DNA of 63,583 nucleotides from a virus (IMGVR_UViG_3300036760_000302:1-63583), one strand, 5' to 3'. Shown: positions 36,065 through 44,851, numbered from the stretch's first letter. A program made the numbers and translations. Notes: generated by a model not told the origin, from the letters alone.

Positions 36065-37167
36065 CAGTCAATTTTTGGATTATTGAAAAATTCCATCATT
36101 CCACCTCTTTTTTTGCCCGCACCGAATTTACTGCTACTCATCATGATGCTTGAATTTTCATCATCAATCATAATTGCTCGTTGGATGTATTCCGGTAGCG
36201 TAGTTCCTTTTGGCAGGAATTTATAATGACTTCTGATTGCACACTTCTTGTACATATCTGTTTTCCATTCGGTATAGAAATAGTCGCTCTCGCCTCCGGT
36301 ACTCATTTGTTCTATTTTCGCGAGCTTCCATATCTCCATGAAGTGATAATGCTTTGTTCCGTCATTCAGTATGGCGACAGAATAAGCTCCGGCAATTTGG
36401 CGTGCATTATTTTCAGCTTCGGTCTTAGCAACTTTTGGCTTATGGGTAATTTTATTCTCGGCTGGAAGATACTCGAACTCATAGTCATCTTCATAAACTA
36501 TATGAGCGTCCATAACTTTTATACTACCGCTATCTGTCAAGGACTTGATTAATCCGCGATAGGTGAGCTCGAATACGCATTTGCCGTCTTTGGCTTTAAG
36601 GTATGCAAGTTTTAAAGCTGGATTAATTGTGCTCTTGGTTCTGCCTATGTCAATGATTGCGGAAACTATCGAGTCTTGATGACAATTTTTGAGAGTTGGA
36701 TTTTCGTGGAAGATGGAATAAACGTATGACATCTCGGTGTCAGCTTGACTCTCAGCCATTCCTTCGACTACCAGTATTTGCCTTGCCTTCTCTACTTGGT
36801 TCTGCCAGTGAGGTGTAGAGCCGGAAATGGTAGTGGATTCGTTAGGCTCTAATACAATAGGTGATGATGAGATTATTTTAATGGGCTTGTCGCTATTATT
36901 TTTTATGTCGAATCGTTGTCCTGCTGATGATGCGTGAGGTAATGCAACCGTAGTCTGAGTCTCGGATTCCTTTTTTAATTTCCAAATCATTGTGTTGATA
37001 GAACCCTCAGACCTATTAAGCTGGGACGATAGCCAATCTACTGGCTTATTTATATTGTGCTGGATGAAATCAATCTCATCCTGCTTCCACCGCTTGTTGT
37101 GAGATTTTCCTGTAAAACCTGTTAGATTTAGTTGAGAGGTATAAGGCATTATTTTTTTCTGTTTCAT
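36064..37167 (-). CDS. recT: RecT-family single-strand annealing protein (portion of fusion or internal start)
   Basis: ESQADTEMSYVYSIFHENPTLKNC, CVFELTYRGLIKSLTDSG and RQIAGAYSVAILNDGTKHYHFME are RecT core blocks. It anneals complementary ssDNA, working with the SSB and the RecB-like nuclease at 40320. ATG 37167 (MKQKKIMPYTSQ) would give a 367-aa protein with an extra N-terminal SANT-like domain not typical of RecT. Confidence 0.85.
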   Translation of the reverse strand: MKQKKIMPYTSQLNLTGFTGKSHNKRWKQDEIDFIQHNINKPVDWLSSQLNRSEGSINTMIWKLKKESETQTTVALPHASSAGQRFDIKNNSDKPIKIISSSPIVLEPNESTTISGSTPHWQNQVEKARQILVVEGMAESQADTEMSYVYSIFHENPTLKNCHQDSIVSAIIDIGRTKSTINPALKLAYLKAKDGKCVFELTYRGLIKSLTDSGSIKVMDAHIVYEDDYEFEYLPAENKITHKPKVAKTEAENNARQIAGAYSVAILNDGTKHYHFMEIWKLAKIEQMSTGGESDYFYTEWKTDMYKKCAIRSHYKFLPKGTTLPEYIQRAIMIDDENSSIMMSSSKFGAGKKRGGMMEFFNNPKID

Positions 37168-38571
37168 TTTTTTTAGTTGTAAAAAAAATCCACCAAAGTG
37201 ATACATTTTTTCGACACTTTTTATAGAATAAACCTTTTTTGAATCTTCAATTTTAACTCGTGTGCCTTTGTCTTGCATCCCGCCAACTGAAAATATTTTT
37301 CCGTTAATCCAAATCAAATCTTTTGGCTGAATAGCATATCGTTGCTTTCGGATTGAAGGCGAAAATCCTTTTCTGTTTAATTGAATCGCCCTGTTATTTC
37401 TATGCTTTTGTTGAATTGTAATTGACCCGTATCGCTCTTGTGTTGCTCCGCCAGCAATAACAAACGCATCAGTGGCGTGGGATTTTTCTAATCCCAGTTT
37501 TTGTCTTTCAACGAAAGTTTTGTATCCAAAGGTGATATTTACATCTGGAATATCTTGTTTGAATTTATGTTGGATGATGGACATAAATGTATTTGCTTTA
37601 TACTCTTTTGGAGTAAATAATTTTAATCCATTATTATGCAATTTCTTGTGACACTTCTTATGAATTATCGCCAAGTTTTCTGAACGGTCAGAGCCCTGTT
37701 CGTGACGCTCTTTGCAGTGATGAATATGCGATGGATTTCCTTTTGTAAATTCTTTGTGGCACAACTGGCATAAACCATGTTCTCGCGCCATCAGATATGC
37801 TCTCATATTTTGGTAGCCATACAAATCTCCTTGCTGATAACCAATGCCATTAATGTCTGGATTTATAATTTTAGCGATGTCAAAATTGCCAGTTTCGATT
37901 GTGACTTTTGAAATTGGCAGAATTGATTTTGCATTCTTGATTAGCGTCAAATGAGCGTCATATCTCCTTTGAATTGATGGTGGAAGCCAACCTTCTTTTT
38001 GATTCCCTCGATTCAAAAATCTTGATTTTCGATACCATAATTTGTTTCTCTTTAACCTGCGATACATTCTTCTTTCGGTCAGCCTACTTGATGTTTTGCT
38101 GTCAAGCGTAATTGTTTGAGACAATACTTCTTTCGTTGAGGTAATGGCTGACATTCCAACATTGTTAAATCCGGAATCAACTCCAAGTCTGATTTCTTGC
38201 GCCTGATTCTCGCACTCAAAATTTAATTTAATAGTGAATGGATACAATTTAATAACCTTAGCGCGATTACCGTTAAGTAATTTTTTCGCTTTTGCTGGAG
38301 TGCATGGCATTAAAGTGCGTCCTTCAATACTAATTACATACACAATGGCTTTAAGCCTCTCTGTATGTTGAGATAAATCCACTTCGGGATTGTTAAAACA
38401 GGTTTTTGAGCCTGACACACTAAGAGTTTCCTCTTTGTTTAATGACAGACCACAGTTGCTACGGACTTGTGGAGCATCCGTAGGTGTGTTCTTTTTAGTT
38501 CTCTGTTTTAACTTCTGCTTCATTGTTTCCAATTTACGCTCCCTAATCAACCTGTTACCCTTAAACCTCAC
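36064..38571 (-). CDS. IscB RNA-guided nuclease fused in frame to RecT recombinase, 835 aa
   Basis: IscB part: PLMP-type domain (EGRTLMPCTPAKAKKLL), RuvC-I LGVDSG (Asp132), arginine-rich bridge (about 165-205), RuvC-II VTIETGNFD (Glu226), HNH with CQLC and IHHC...KKCHKKLH, RuvC-III SHATDAF (Asp368) and a C-terminal target-interaction domain (IWINGKIFSVGG). The frame then reads FFLQLKK-M469 into RecT: a SANT/Myb-like helix trio (about 493-535), a linker and the RecT core (595-800). The IscB start is probably GTG 38343, with omega-RNA before it. RecT could start alone at ATG 37167 or 37149. T8 and A8 tracts at the junction make a sequencing indel possible. Confidence 0.85.
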   Translation of the reverse strand: MRFKGNRLIRERKLETMKQKLKQRTKKNTPTDAPQVRSNCGLSLNKEETLSVSGSKTCFNNPEVDLSQHTERLKAIVYVISIEGRTLMPCTPAKAKKLLNGNRAKVIKLYPFTIKLNFECENQAQEIRLGVDSGFNNVGMSAITSTKEVLSQTITLDSKTSSRLTERRMYRRLKRNKLWYRKSRFLNRGNQKEGWLPPSIQRRYDAHLTLIKNAKSILPISKVTIETGNFDIAKIINPDINGIGYQQGDLYGYQNMRAYLMAREHGLCQLCHKEFTKGNPSHIHHCKERHEQGSDRSENLAIIHKKCHKKLHNNGLKLFTPKEYKANTFMSIIQHKFKQDIPDVNITFGYKTFVERQKLGLEKSHATDAFVIAGGATQERYGSITIQQKHRNNRAIQLNRKGFSPSIRKQRYAIQPKDLIWINGKIFSVGGMQDKGTRVKIEDSKKVYSIKSVEKMYHFGGFFLQLKKMKQKKIMPYTSQLNLTGFTGKSHNKRWKQDEIDFIQHNINKPVDWLSSQLNRSEGSINTMIWKLKKESETQTTVALPHASSAGQRFDIKNNSDKPIKIISSSPIVLEPNESTTISGSTPHWQNQVEKARQILVVEGMAESQADTEMSYVYSIFHENPTLKNCHQDSIVSAIIDIGRTKSTINPALKLAYLKAKDGKCVFELTYRGLIKSLTDSGSIKVMDAHIVYEDDYEFEYLPAENKITHKPKVAKTEAENNARQIAGAYSVAILNDGTKHYHFMEIWKLAKIEQMSTGGESDYFYTEWKTDMYKKCAIRSHYKFLPKGTTLPEYIQRAIMIDDENSSIMMSSSKFGAGKKRGGMMEFFNNPKID

Positions 38572-38760
38572 GGCTCAAGCCCTTTCTTTTGGATTGGGTG
38601 ATTGACTCCTTTGCTCCATTTTTAATCAAATCCTTTTTTTTAATCCGTATCTCAATAAAAGAGTAGGCAAGTAGCGACACCAATTCCTTCACACCGATGG
38701 CTGTCGGAAGGTGGAACGATGCCACTACCGCCTACAAGACGTTAGGAGTATCCTAAATAA
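38345..38760 (-). ncRNA. probable omega-RNA (HEARO-type) region upstream of iscB
   Basis: Read on the minus strand, the region before the IscB GTG holds a long imperfect stem around 38655-38745 (a GTAGGC...GCCTAC closing pair), a hairpin CTACGGA/TCCGTAG near 38470 and CAGG/CCTG near 38400. IscB systems encode their guide RNA directly upstream of the gene with the guide at its 5' end. The region overlaps the extended N-terminal frame, which is thus probably untranslated. Exact ends are unknown. Confidence 0.5.
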
Positions 38761-38810
38761 ATTTTGTTGTTGTTTGCCATCGGTATTCAGTGAATCAGAA
38801 TGCAATTATA

Positions 38811-39119
38811 TCAATAATTATTTCGCTTATATGCTTTGTTGAAAACTTTAAGAGCCTCCAGAGCCCTTTCGGTTTTTATTTTAGAAGAAATGTTCATAAC
38901 CTCCCTAAAAATAGCCTTGTTTTTTTTGATAAAATCCTTGTCTGCGTCATTTATTTTTCGTAAAGATTTACCATCGTTCACAAACATTGATATGTTACCA
39001 CAGTAGGCGCAAACATTGAGGTCATTGTTGCTGGGCTTTTCAATGTTTCGGGTCTCTGATTCAATGTTCCTGCCTTGCTCTTTTCCGCAGTCAGGACATA
39101 TTGGTGTATTGTCGGTCAT
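38811..39119 (-). CDS. double zinc-ribbon protein, 102 aa
   Basis: CPDCGKEQG and CAYCGNIS give two CxxC knuckles, followed by a helical Lys-rich tail (KTERALEALKVFNKAYKRN). Function unknown. Confidence 0.55.
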   Translation of the reverse strand: MTDNTPICPDCGKEQGRNIESETRNIEKPSNNDLNVCAYCGNISMFVNDGKSLRKINDADKDFIKKNKAIFREVMNISSKIKTERALEALKVFNKAYKRNNY

Positions 39120-39134
39120 GTTTTTTTGTATTGG

Positions 39135-39422
39135 TTATTCCGCTAACTCGTGTAGCTCCATAAAGATGTCATCCTTACACGGATAAAATTCGCCTTTTAT
39201 TCCTTTAACCACCCAGTCGCCAACGACCGCAGTCGCAAATGAATCTTTAGTGTCAATAGTCTTGATTTGAACATAGTCTCCGGTCGGATTATCTTCTGAC
39301 GGTTCTAATACCGGACTATCAATGACAGCTCCACTTGACCACTGGAATAACTCGCGTCCGTTATTTACGGTGTATCGAATTGCTTCAATAATAGCTGGCT
39401 TCTTTCTGAATTTTTGTACCAT
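39135..39422 (-). CDS. conserved phage-type small protein, 95 aa
   Basis: FRKKPAIIEAIRYTVNNG at the start and GDWVVKGIKGEFYPCKDDIFMELHE at the end match a widespread small phage protein (PGDwIikG.kGE.ypckpdiF). No role is known. Confidence 0.7.
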   Translation of the reverse strand: MVQKFRKKPAIIEAIRYTVNNGRELFQWSSGAVIDSPVLEPSEDNPTGDYVQIKTIDTKDSFATAVVGDWVVKGIKGEFYPCKDDIFMELHELAE

Positions 39423-39427
39423 GATAT

Positions 39428-39646
39428 TTATTTTGATTTCTTATTGAAATTTTGATACTCCTCTTCGGTTATTTCTGTTGCGAATGTGATGTGGTGTTGA
39501 TTGTGTGTCGTCTCTAATGTCGCTCCCTCTTCTTCTAAGTCTTTAATGAACTCTGCCGGAGGTTGAGTGGTTACGCAAGTGTGGTGGCTTGCGCTGGAAG
39601 AATTTCCGTAATGGTATCCGTAGCTTATGAGATAGTATTTATTCAT
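39428..39646 (-). CDS. hypothetical protein, 72 aa
   Basis: Start at ATG 39646 (MNKYYLISYGYHYGNSSSAS), since the longer frame overlaps the upstream gene. Beta-rich with ITEEEYQNF at the end. Function unknown. Confidence 0.5.
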   Translation of the reverse strand: MNKYYLISYGYHYGNSSSASHHTCVTTQPPAEFIKDLEEEGATLETTHNQHHITFATEITEEEYQNFNKKSK

Positions 39647-39656
39647 ATCGTTTTTT

Positions 39657-40310
39657 TTAAAGTACAACTTCAAATTCGTCAATGATGAGCCAGATACATC
39701 CGGCTCTGTTTTCAACTCTAATTTTTGTCTTTTTCTTTTTTTCTTTTAGAGCCCTCATCATTCCCTCCAGCTTCTTAGCGTCCTTTCGCATGAGAGCTAC
39801 ATAAGTCACGTTCTCTATTTCAGCTCTTAGGATTGGCGATATACCCTCCATTATTTTTCTGACGAACTTCGATTTGATTTCAATATCTCTTTTGGAGTTC
39901 ATCTTGATGTCCGGCAGTCCTATAATTCCATTTTCATCCACCGTGCATTCCTGAGCGAGAATTTGTCCGTCCTTGCAGGCGAGAATAAATGGCTTTACAT
40001 CTCCCTTTCCATCTATAATAGACCTTGTAAGGTTAGAGAGCATTTCAATGGCGAGCTCTTTACTTACAATAGGGGATAAGCTGGGATTGACAATAGCTTC
40101 GGTGGAATTTCCCATCACGCCTTTGATTTCTTTTATGTAAGTCCTTGATTTATCGGAAGAGCCTACTTGTTCTCCGTTTATTTCATCGAATGGAATGGCT
40201 AACCCCTCGACATATATTTTACCGCCTTCGACTTTCTCGATAATTCCATTCTCCTCGTTGAATACAACTCCGGCATCTGTTACTATTGTTACTTTTTGTC
40301 CAGCTTTCAT
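39657..40310 (-). CDS. hypothetical protein, 217 aa
   Basis: The N-terminal 50 residues look like a small SH3-type barrel (GQKVTIVTDAGVVFNEENGIIEKVEGGKIYVEG). The middle (KPFILACKDGQILAQECTV) and a basic C-terminal part follow. Between the nuclease and recT; no family recognised. Confidence 0.55.
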   Translation of the reverse strand: MKAGQKVTIVTDAGVVFNEENGIIEKVEGGKIYVEGLAIPFDEINGEQVGSSDKSRTYIKEIKGVMGNSTEAIVNPSLSPIVSKELAIEMLSNLTRSIIDGKGDVKPFILACKDGQILAQECTVDENGIIGLPDIKMNSKRDIEIKSKFVRKIMEGISPILRAEIENVTYVALMRKDAKKLEGMMRALKEKKKKTKIRVENRAGCIWLIIDEFEVVL

Positions 40311-40319
40311 TTGTTTTGT

Positions 40320-41510
40320 TTAATAATGTACGATTTGTAGTAATGGAATATCTGTAAAGCTCTTGCAGGTTTTATTGATTGGGCAGTCAGCGCATTCTTT
40401 TACATCTGGAATCGCTTTAAATCCCTCTTCGATGAACTTGTCAAGCATCTTGCTGGAGTTCCTCATTACGTTTTCGAGCTGAGGGAATCTATCTTCGTCA
40501 ATGACCACCTTAATGAATAAGCAGTCGTATTCGTTTGTGTTGGAGAAAACTGTAAAGTAGAATGGAATGTCTTTTCCGTAGAGCTTGCGCCAGAGCCACT
40601 TGTAGAACACTGGCTGAATCATTATCTTATCTTTCTCTGAAAGCGCATTTACGTCCCAGCCCATATCGTCAAAACGATTCCCTATAAGTCCGGTACTCTT
40701 GATGTCAATGATTGCTTCTTCTCCGTCCACTTGAGCCAGAATGTCGGCTACTCCTTTTTTATCTTGATACTTCAATTCGAGTCCGGTCTTGAGTATTTTT
40801 ATTCCGTGAGCTTTTACGGTTCGCTTAAAGCGCTCGGCTTGAATGACCATTCGGGCGTATGGAGCAGTGAGCTCGCCAAGAATAATTTTTTCTTCAATCT
40901 TATCTTTTGCCCGCTTGCCGTTTTTCAGTTTCTTCCCTTTTTTTATGATGACCTTCTCTATTTTACCCTTTTTGCGTTCCGGCTCAGGAATTTTTCCGTC
41001 TCTTGGAAGAGCTCCGGTGCATAGATACTCGAAGTAGTTTCCTAACTTCTGGACACCGCCCGAAGGGAATGGAATCTTTTTAATATACTGCGCTTCAAAT
41101 TGTAAGCCACACAACCTACCCTCAGCATACTCGTAAATCGCTTTTAAGAGGGACTGGCTAATATTGAGCTTAATGACTTGCTTGGAATCATCCTTGATTT
41201 TGTCGTCCGGCTTCTCTTTCGCCTTCTCCATTAATGTTAATTCAGATTTATCCGCCCATATATACTTTGAGTTCTCCTTTAATTGCTTTGAAATGAGCTC
41301 TGGGTCTTTTTCGTTCGGCAGTAAGTAGGCTTCTTTTGTAAAGCCATGATGATGTTGTATGACATATCTGCCATGAACTATCGCCCAGATATAAGTTCCT
41401 TGTACCGGAACAAATACTCTGCCTCCGTTGATATTCACTTTCGGATTCGGGGAAAAAGAAACTTTGTCGCCTCGCTTTAAAATTATTTTATTTGATTCCG
41501 ACTCACTCAT
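40320..41510 (-). CDS. RecB/Cas4-like PD-(D/E)XK nuclease, 396 aa
   Basis: KGVADILAQ (metal Asp) and EEAIIDIKSTG (D-x-K) form the nuclease core, about residues 254-273. The C-terminal DVKECADCPINKTCKSF Cys cluster may hold an Fe-S or zinc site as in Cas4/AddB. The N-terminal ~90 residues are a small beta domain. Proximity to RecT suggests a 5'-3' exonuclease partner, like RecE with RecT. Confidence 0.8.
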   Translation of the reverse strand: MSESESNKIILKRGDKVSFSPNPKVNINGGRVFVPVQGTYIWAIVHGRYVIQHHHGFTKEAYLLPNEKDPELISKQLKENSKYIWADKSELTLMEKAKEKPDDKIKDDSKQVIKLNISQSLLKAIYEYAEGRLCGLQFEAQYIKKIPFPSGGVQKLGNYFEYLCTGALPRDGKIPEPERKKGKIEKVIIKKGKKLKNGKRAKDKIEEKIILGELTAPYARMVIQAERFKRTVKAHGIKILKTGLELKYQDKKGVADILAQVDGEEAIIDIKSTGLIGNRFDDMGWDVNALSEKDKIMIQPVFYKWLWRKLYGKDIPFYFTVFSNTNEYDCLFIKVVIDEDRFPQLENVMRNSSKMLDKFIEEGFKAIPDVKECADCPINKTCKSFTDIPLLQIVHY

Positions 41511-41511
41511 T

Positions 41512-41940
41512 CTACTTATTATTTATTTCTGATAGAAGATTTGTAATAATACTTTGAGCTCCTTTGAGAAACGCGGTTTGCGATACTTCTTTTTTGCAAT
41601 AGTGGGATATAATATCCTCTGTGTCAGTTTTGCGAATAGATATTCCTTTCTTACCCATGTCATCAAACATGATGATACGCCCGTTCGCATGGATGAAGTC
41701 TCTGCCTTTTATGAAACTGGAAACTTCTATGCAGTAAACGTATGTAGTCCACTTAATATCATCTACGCCATTTGGGATTGCGAAGTATTTTTTCTCGTAC
41801 TTCTCTTTTAACTCCGCGAGGATTAACGGCTCTTCCAATTTCTCAGCCTTGTCTCTTGCTTTAACGAAAATAGCCCGATGCTTACTGGCTATCTTTTTAA
41901 GAGACTCGATTTTACGCTTTATTTTCTTTTCCTTGCTCAT
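41512..41940 (-). CDS. hypothetical protein, 142 aa
   Basis: Start at ATG 41940 (MSKEKKIKRKIESLKKIASK). Basic coiled-coil N-terminus, mixed alpha/beta middle. It overlaps the end of the upstream membrane-protein gene. Confidence 0.55.
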   Translation of the reverse strand: MSKEKKIKRKIESLKKIASKHRAIFVKARDKAEKLEEPLILAELKEKYEKKYFAIPNGVDDIKWTTYVYCIEVSSFIKGRDFIHANGRIIMFDDMGKKGISIRKTDTEDIISHYCKKEVSQTAFLKGAQSIITNLLSEINNK

Positions 41941-42526
41941 GTTCACCCTTAATAAGATTTTGATTTATGAAGTCATTGTATTTTTCTTTTTCGACATATC
42001 CGGTAAGACTTCCGTTATTATCTCTTATAGCTATAAATCCCTGACTTTCCTTTACTCTGATAGCTATATTTATTCTCCTAATAACTTCAATTCTCTCCTC
42101 TTCTTCTTTTATTCTTTCCTTCTCCTTCATCCTGTCATCATTAAATGAAATAATCATAACCGATAGCATCATGCCAAAGAAAGTGCCAAAATAAATATTA
42201 AGTGAAAGTTCCGTGTTAGACCAACTGTCGCCAGTCTTTTTGTCTCCAACAAAAAATATTGATATAACGCCAATTATCAGTAGGATTATTCCAATTATAT
42301 TGAATGAGTCAGTCGTTTTCTCGTATTTGAATATATATTTCTGACTTATCATTCCGAAAAATCCTAATAGCCCTCCAAGAAAACCTATACTTCCAATATG
42401 AATACCCAGAAATGGAAACGTAGAGAAGATGAATACGGATATTAATATGGTCTCAGCAGGATTGTGGCTTGTCCAGACTAAAGCATTTATCGGAGACATT
42501 AATATTTTTTCTGTGGTCTTACTCAT
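41912..42526 (-). CDS. membrane protein, 204 aa
   Basis: About four hydrophobic segments in residues 20-125 (ETILISVFIFSTFPFLGI, GFLGGLLGFFGM, NIIGIILLIIGVISIFF, IYFGTFFGMMLSVMIIS), then a charged coiled coil (RMKEKERIKEEEERIEVIRRI). Cytoplasmic tail likely. Function unknown. Confidence 0.6.
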   Translation of the reverse strand: MSKTTEKILMSPINALVWTSHNPAETILISVFIFSTFPFLGIHIGSIGFLGGLLGFFGMISQKYIFKYEKTTDSFNIIGIILLIIGVISIFFVGDKKTGDSWSNTELSLNIYFGTFFGMMLSVMIISFNDDRMKEKERIKEEEERIEVIRRINIAIRVKESQGFIAIRDNNGSLTGYVEKEKYNDFINQNLIKGEHEQGKENKA

Positions 42527-42529
42527 TGG

Positions 42530-42766
42530 TTATTCTCTATTTCGATTTGCCACGCTAAAAGATTGCAAGTAACTATCTGCTTTATCCGTTAGTGAAAATC
42601 TCCAGTCAGCATTTCCGCCAAGCAGAGCGAAATTATTTAGGTATCCGCCTCTTACTAATTCCCAAATTAATTCCATATCGGTATCATCATTGTTTTTCCG
42701 GCTACTGATTTCTCCATTATTTAATCCCTCTAAGATTAAATGCTGTCTGTGAGTTGGTTCTGTCAT
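42530..42766 (-). CDS. small winged-helix-like protein, 78 aa
   Basis: MTEPTHRQHLILEGLNNGEI and LVRGGYLNNFALLGGNADWRFSLTDKAD resemble short winged-helix regulators (helix, turn, strand with TdKA). The assignment is weak. Confidence 0.45.
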   Translation of the reverse strand: MTEPTHRQHLILEGLNNGEISSRKNNDDTDMELIWELVRGGYLNNFALLGGNADWRFSLTDKADSYLQSFSVANRNRE

Positions 42767-42771
42767 ATTGT

Positions 42772-43365
42772 TTAATTTACGGTATCATCAAATGGGTTTC
42801 CGGTTACATCTCCGGATTTGAGTTCAATGTACTCCAGCTCTCCCATCGTTCCATCTGGTTTCTTTTTTCTTCCGTAGGCTTGGATAGGAGTTTTTTCGTA
42901 CTCGCCCGCTTTACCAATATGCTTGACCATGAATATCATGGGTTGTTCAAATCCTGCTTTCTTTACAGATGCTCTAACCTCTTCTTCGTTGTCCCAAACC
43001 GGATACCCCATATCTACTTTTTTAAAATAATACGCCTCCATTTTGGAATCATAAAATAATTTTTCTCCCAAATGATTTTCGAGGTGATATATTGGTTTAT
43101 TTTTTGGTAATGACGAGATTCCTTTTTCGCCAGAAGCAATAGCCTCATCCATAAGCTCCTGATTGGTTCGGACATAAGCCTTACAACCTCCGCGCTCAAC
43201 CTTTTTCTCGCGAATAAATTTTAATGCGTCCTGCTCGGTCTCAAACTGAGTGATGTCAGACGTGATTCCGCCAACAGCTATTTCGATTCCGGTTGGTCTG
43301 TCAATAAGCCAGCCTCTCGTTCCGTCACTGCTTCTGATTAGTTTTATGCAATAGAATGCTCCCAT
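42772..43365 (-). CDS. hypothetical protein, 197 aa
   Basis: Mixed alpha/beta, with repeated small domains (GTRGWLIDRPTGIEIAVGG, FETEQDALKFIREKK, PVWDNEEEVRASVKKAG). The EA/DALKFI pattern recurs in other proteins of this operon. No family recognised. Confidence 0.55.
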   Translation of the reverse strand: MGAFYCIKLIRSSDGTRGWLIDRPTGIEIAVGGITSDITQFETEQDALKFIREKKVERGGCKAYVRTNQELMDEAIASGEKGISSLPKNKPIYHLENHLGEKLFYDSKMEAYYFKKVDMGYPVWDNEEEVRASVKKAGFEQPMIFMVKHIGKAGEYEKTPIQAYGRKKKPDGTMGELEYIELKSGDVTGNPFDDTVN

Positions 43366-43586
43366 TGTTTTATAAGATTTGGATTTTCGATTAGTTCTGA
43401 TTTCATGGTCATGTAGCGATGTTTTTTACCGCACCGCATACATTCTTTTTCGTAAAAAGTAGTAGTAATTTCACTCACCCATTTTCTATTGAATGGGATT
43501 AAGAGTGGAAGATAATTATTTTGCTCAGATAATTTCTCTGTCGAAAAGAGATGCGGTCTGAATATGCAACGAAAAAATTTTACCAT
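43344..43586 (-). CDS. hypothetical protein, 80 aa
   Basis: Basic, with ECMRCGKKHRYMTM (one CxxC). Overlaps the following gene by 22 nt. Function unknown. Confidence 0.45.
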   Translation of the reverse strand: MVKFFRCIFRPHLFSTEKLSEQNNYLPLLIPFNRKWVSEITTTFYEKECMRCGKKHRYMTMKSELIENPNLIKQWEHSIA

Positions 43587-43598
43587 TGATATGTATTG

Positions 43599-43991
43599 TT
43601 ATTTTTTTAAATCTACTGCTCTAAATTCCTTCTCTCCGAAAGAAGAACGAACGCTGTCATCTTTTTCATTTTCCCTGATTATTCTATCTAAAGCATTGTC
43701 TCTTGCATTTCTCTTTACATACGCTTTGCGTTTTGTCCATTCCGACCAATGCGGAACTTTCTTCCCCTTATCTGCATACAAGTCCCATCCGAAAGTACGG
43801 GGATATACATACCTGCGCTCTTCAATGATGAAAAGTTTCTTCTGTTTAATAGGCGGTTTACCTACAACTCCGGTCTCCATAGAGAGGTCGTTGGCGATTT
43901 TGCGAACACGTTTATTAGCCCAGTGCTTTTCGTACTTATTGCTGGCATCTCTGCCCATCTTTTTTAAACTTGTTCCGAGAGAGCGCTTCAT
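43599..43991 (-). CDS. basic hypothetical protein, 130 aa
   Basis: Very Lys/Arg-rich throughout (TKRKAYVKRNARDNALDRII). It might bind nucleic acid. It overlaps the upstream gene by 4 nt. Confidence 0.5.
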   Translation of the reverse strand: MKRSLGTSLKKMGRDASNKYEKHWANKRVRKIANDLSMETGVVGKPPIKQKKLFIIEERRYVYPRTFGWDLYADKGKKVPHWSEWTKRKAYVKRNARDNALDRIIRENEKDDSVRSSFGEKEFRAVDLKK

Positions 43992-44224
43992 GGTGCTGGA
44001 TTGATATTTTTATTTTTGAGCCACTCCTCTAATTCTTCAAGAGGAAATGACATTGAAGTTGTCTGCTTTGTATTTATGTTGAATTTCCTGACGTGAATTT
44101 CTGAGCCACTAAATGTTTTGTGCAAATAATCAAATATGGTAATCCGGTAAGTGTCATTTTCGTATTCAGTCCAGTTGGTGTCTTTTCTGGTCTCAGCGAA
44201 TCCGTATTTGGTTAAGTCAATCAT
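43988..44224 (-). CDS. hypothetical protein, 78 aa
   Basis: Small alpha/beta protein (YENDTYRITIFDYLHKTFSG, FPLEELEEWLKNKN). Function unknown. Confidence 0.5.
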   Translation of the reverse strand: MIDLTKYGFAETRKDTNWTEYENDTYRITIFDYLHKTFSGSEIHVRKFNINTKQTTSMSFPLEELEEWLKNKNINPAP

Positions 44225-44240
44225 TTACTTCAATTAAGGT

Positions 44241-44615
44241 TTATCCTACTACGCCCATTACTCCTTTTATGCCGATGGAATGCGGATTGATTTTATCCAC
44301 CTTCCCTATTATCAATCCATTTTCCATAGCAATATCTCCTCCAATTAAATATGAACAGTTTTCTCGCATTTCAAATACCGGATTCTTGATTTTTAAATCC
44401 TTAATTGTGTCATCTTTCTTTGGTGGATTTTCTTGCAAGTGCTCCCTGATGAACATAATTGTATCACTGAACTTTGAAAGATGCTCCGGCAATGGCTTGT
44501 CTTTGTCCGTACCATCCATCCTGTCGAGTTCATTCCACAGGTCAATCATTTTCATGACTATGGGTAATTCGTTTCCAGAATACCCCATGCTTCCTCTTAG
44601 TCCTGCCCAGCTCAT
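44241..44615 (-). CDS. hypothetical protein, 124 aa
   Basis: Helical first half (PIVMKMIDLWNELDRMDG) and a Gly/Ile-rich end (GGDIAMENGLIIGKVDKI). Function unknown. Confidence 0.5.
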   Translation of the reverse strand: MSWAGLRGSMGYSGNELPIVMKMIDLWNELDRMDGTDKDKPLPEHLSKFSDTIMFIREHLQENPPKKDDTIKDLKIKNPVFEMRENCSYLIGGDIAMENGLIIGKVDKINPHSIGIKGVMGVVG

Positions 44616-44629
44616 AGATTTTGTGTTTT

Positions 44630-44851
44630 TTATTGTTCGGTTAGTATTCTTGATTCACTTGCAGATTTTGTCGCAGTTTTAGTCTCTATATATTCGACTA
44701 TAATCGCTGGCATATTTTTCCATGAGCCGGAAGCGATAGACTGCTCACAGTATAATATCTGTGATGCGTAAGATATTTTATCCCAAACTTCCATTGGCTT
44801 GAAATGATTCCTGTGTAGGCTTAGTGCATCGTATAGTAGTTTCGCTTCCAT
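44630..44851 (-). CDS. hypothetical protein, 73 aa
   Basis: Short helical protein (LLYDALSLHRNHFKPMEVWDK). No motif recognised. Confidence 0.45.
   Translation of the reverse strand: MEAKLLYDALSLHRNHFKPMEVWDKISYASQILYCEQSIASGSWKNMPAIIVEYIETKTATKSASESRILTEQ

Noticed and set aside
38344-38571. N-terminal 76 residues of the IscB frame as a real domain
   Set aside because: The composition is low-complexity and basic with hairpin-forming DNA; it fits the omega-RNA region better than protein.
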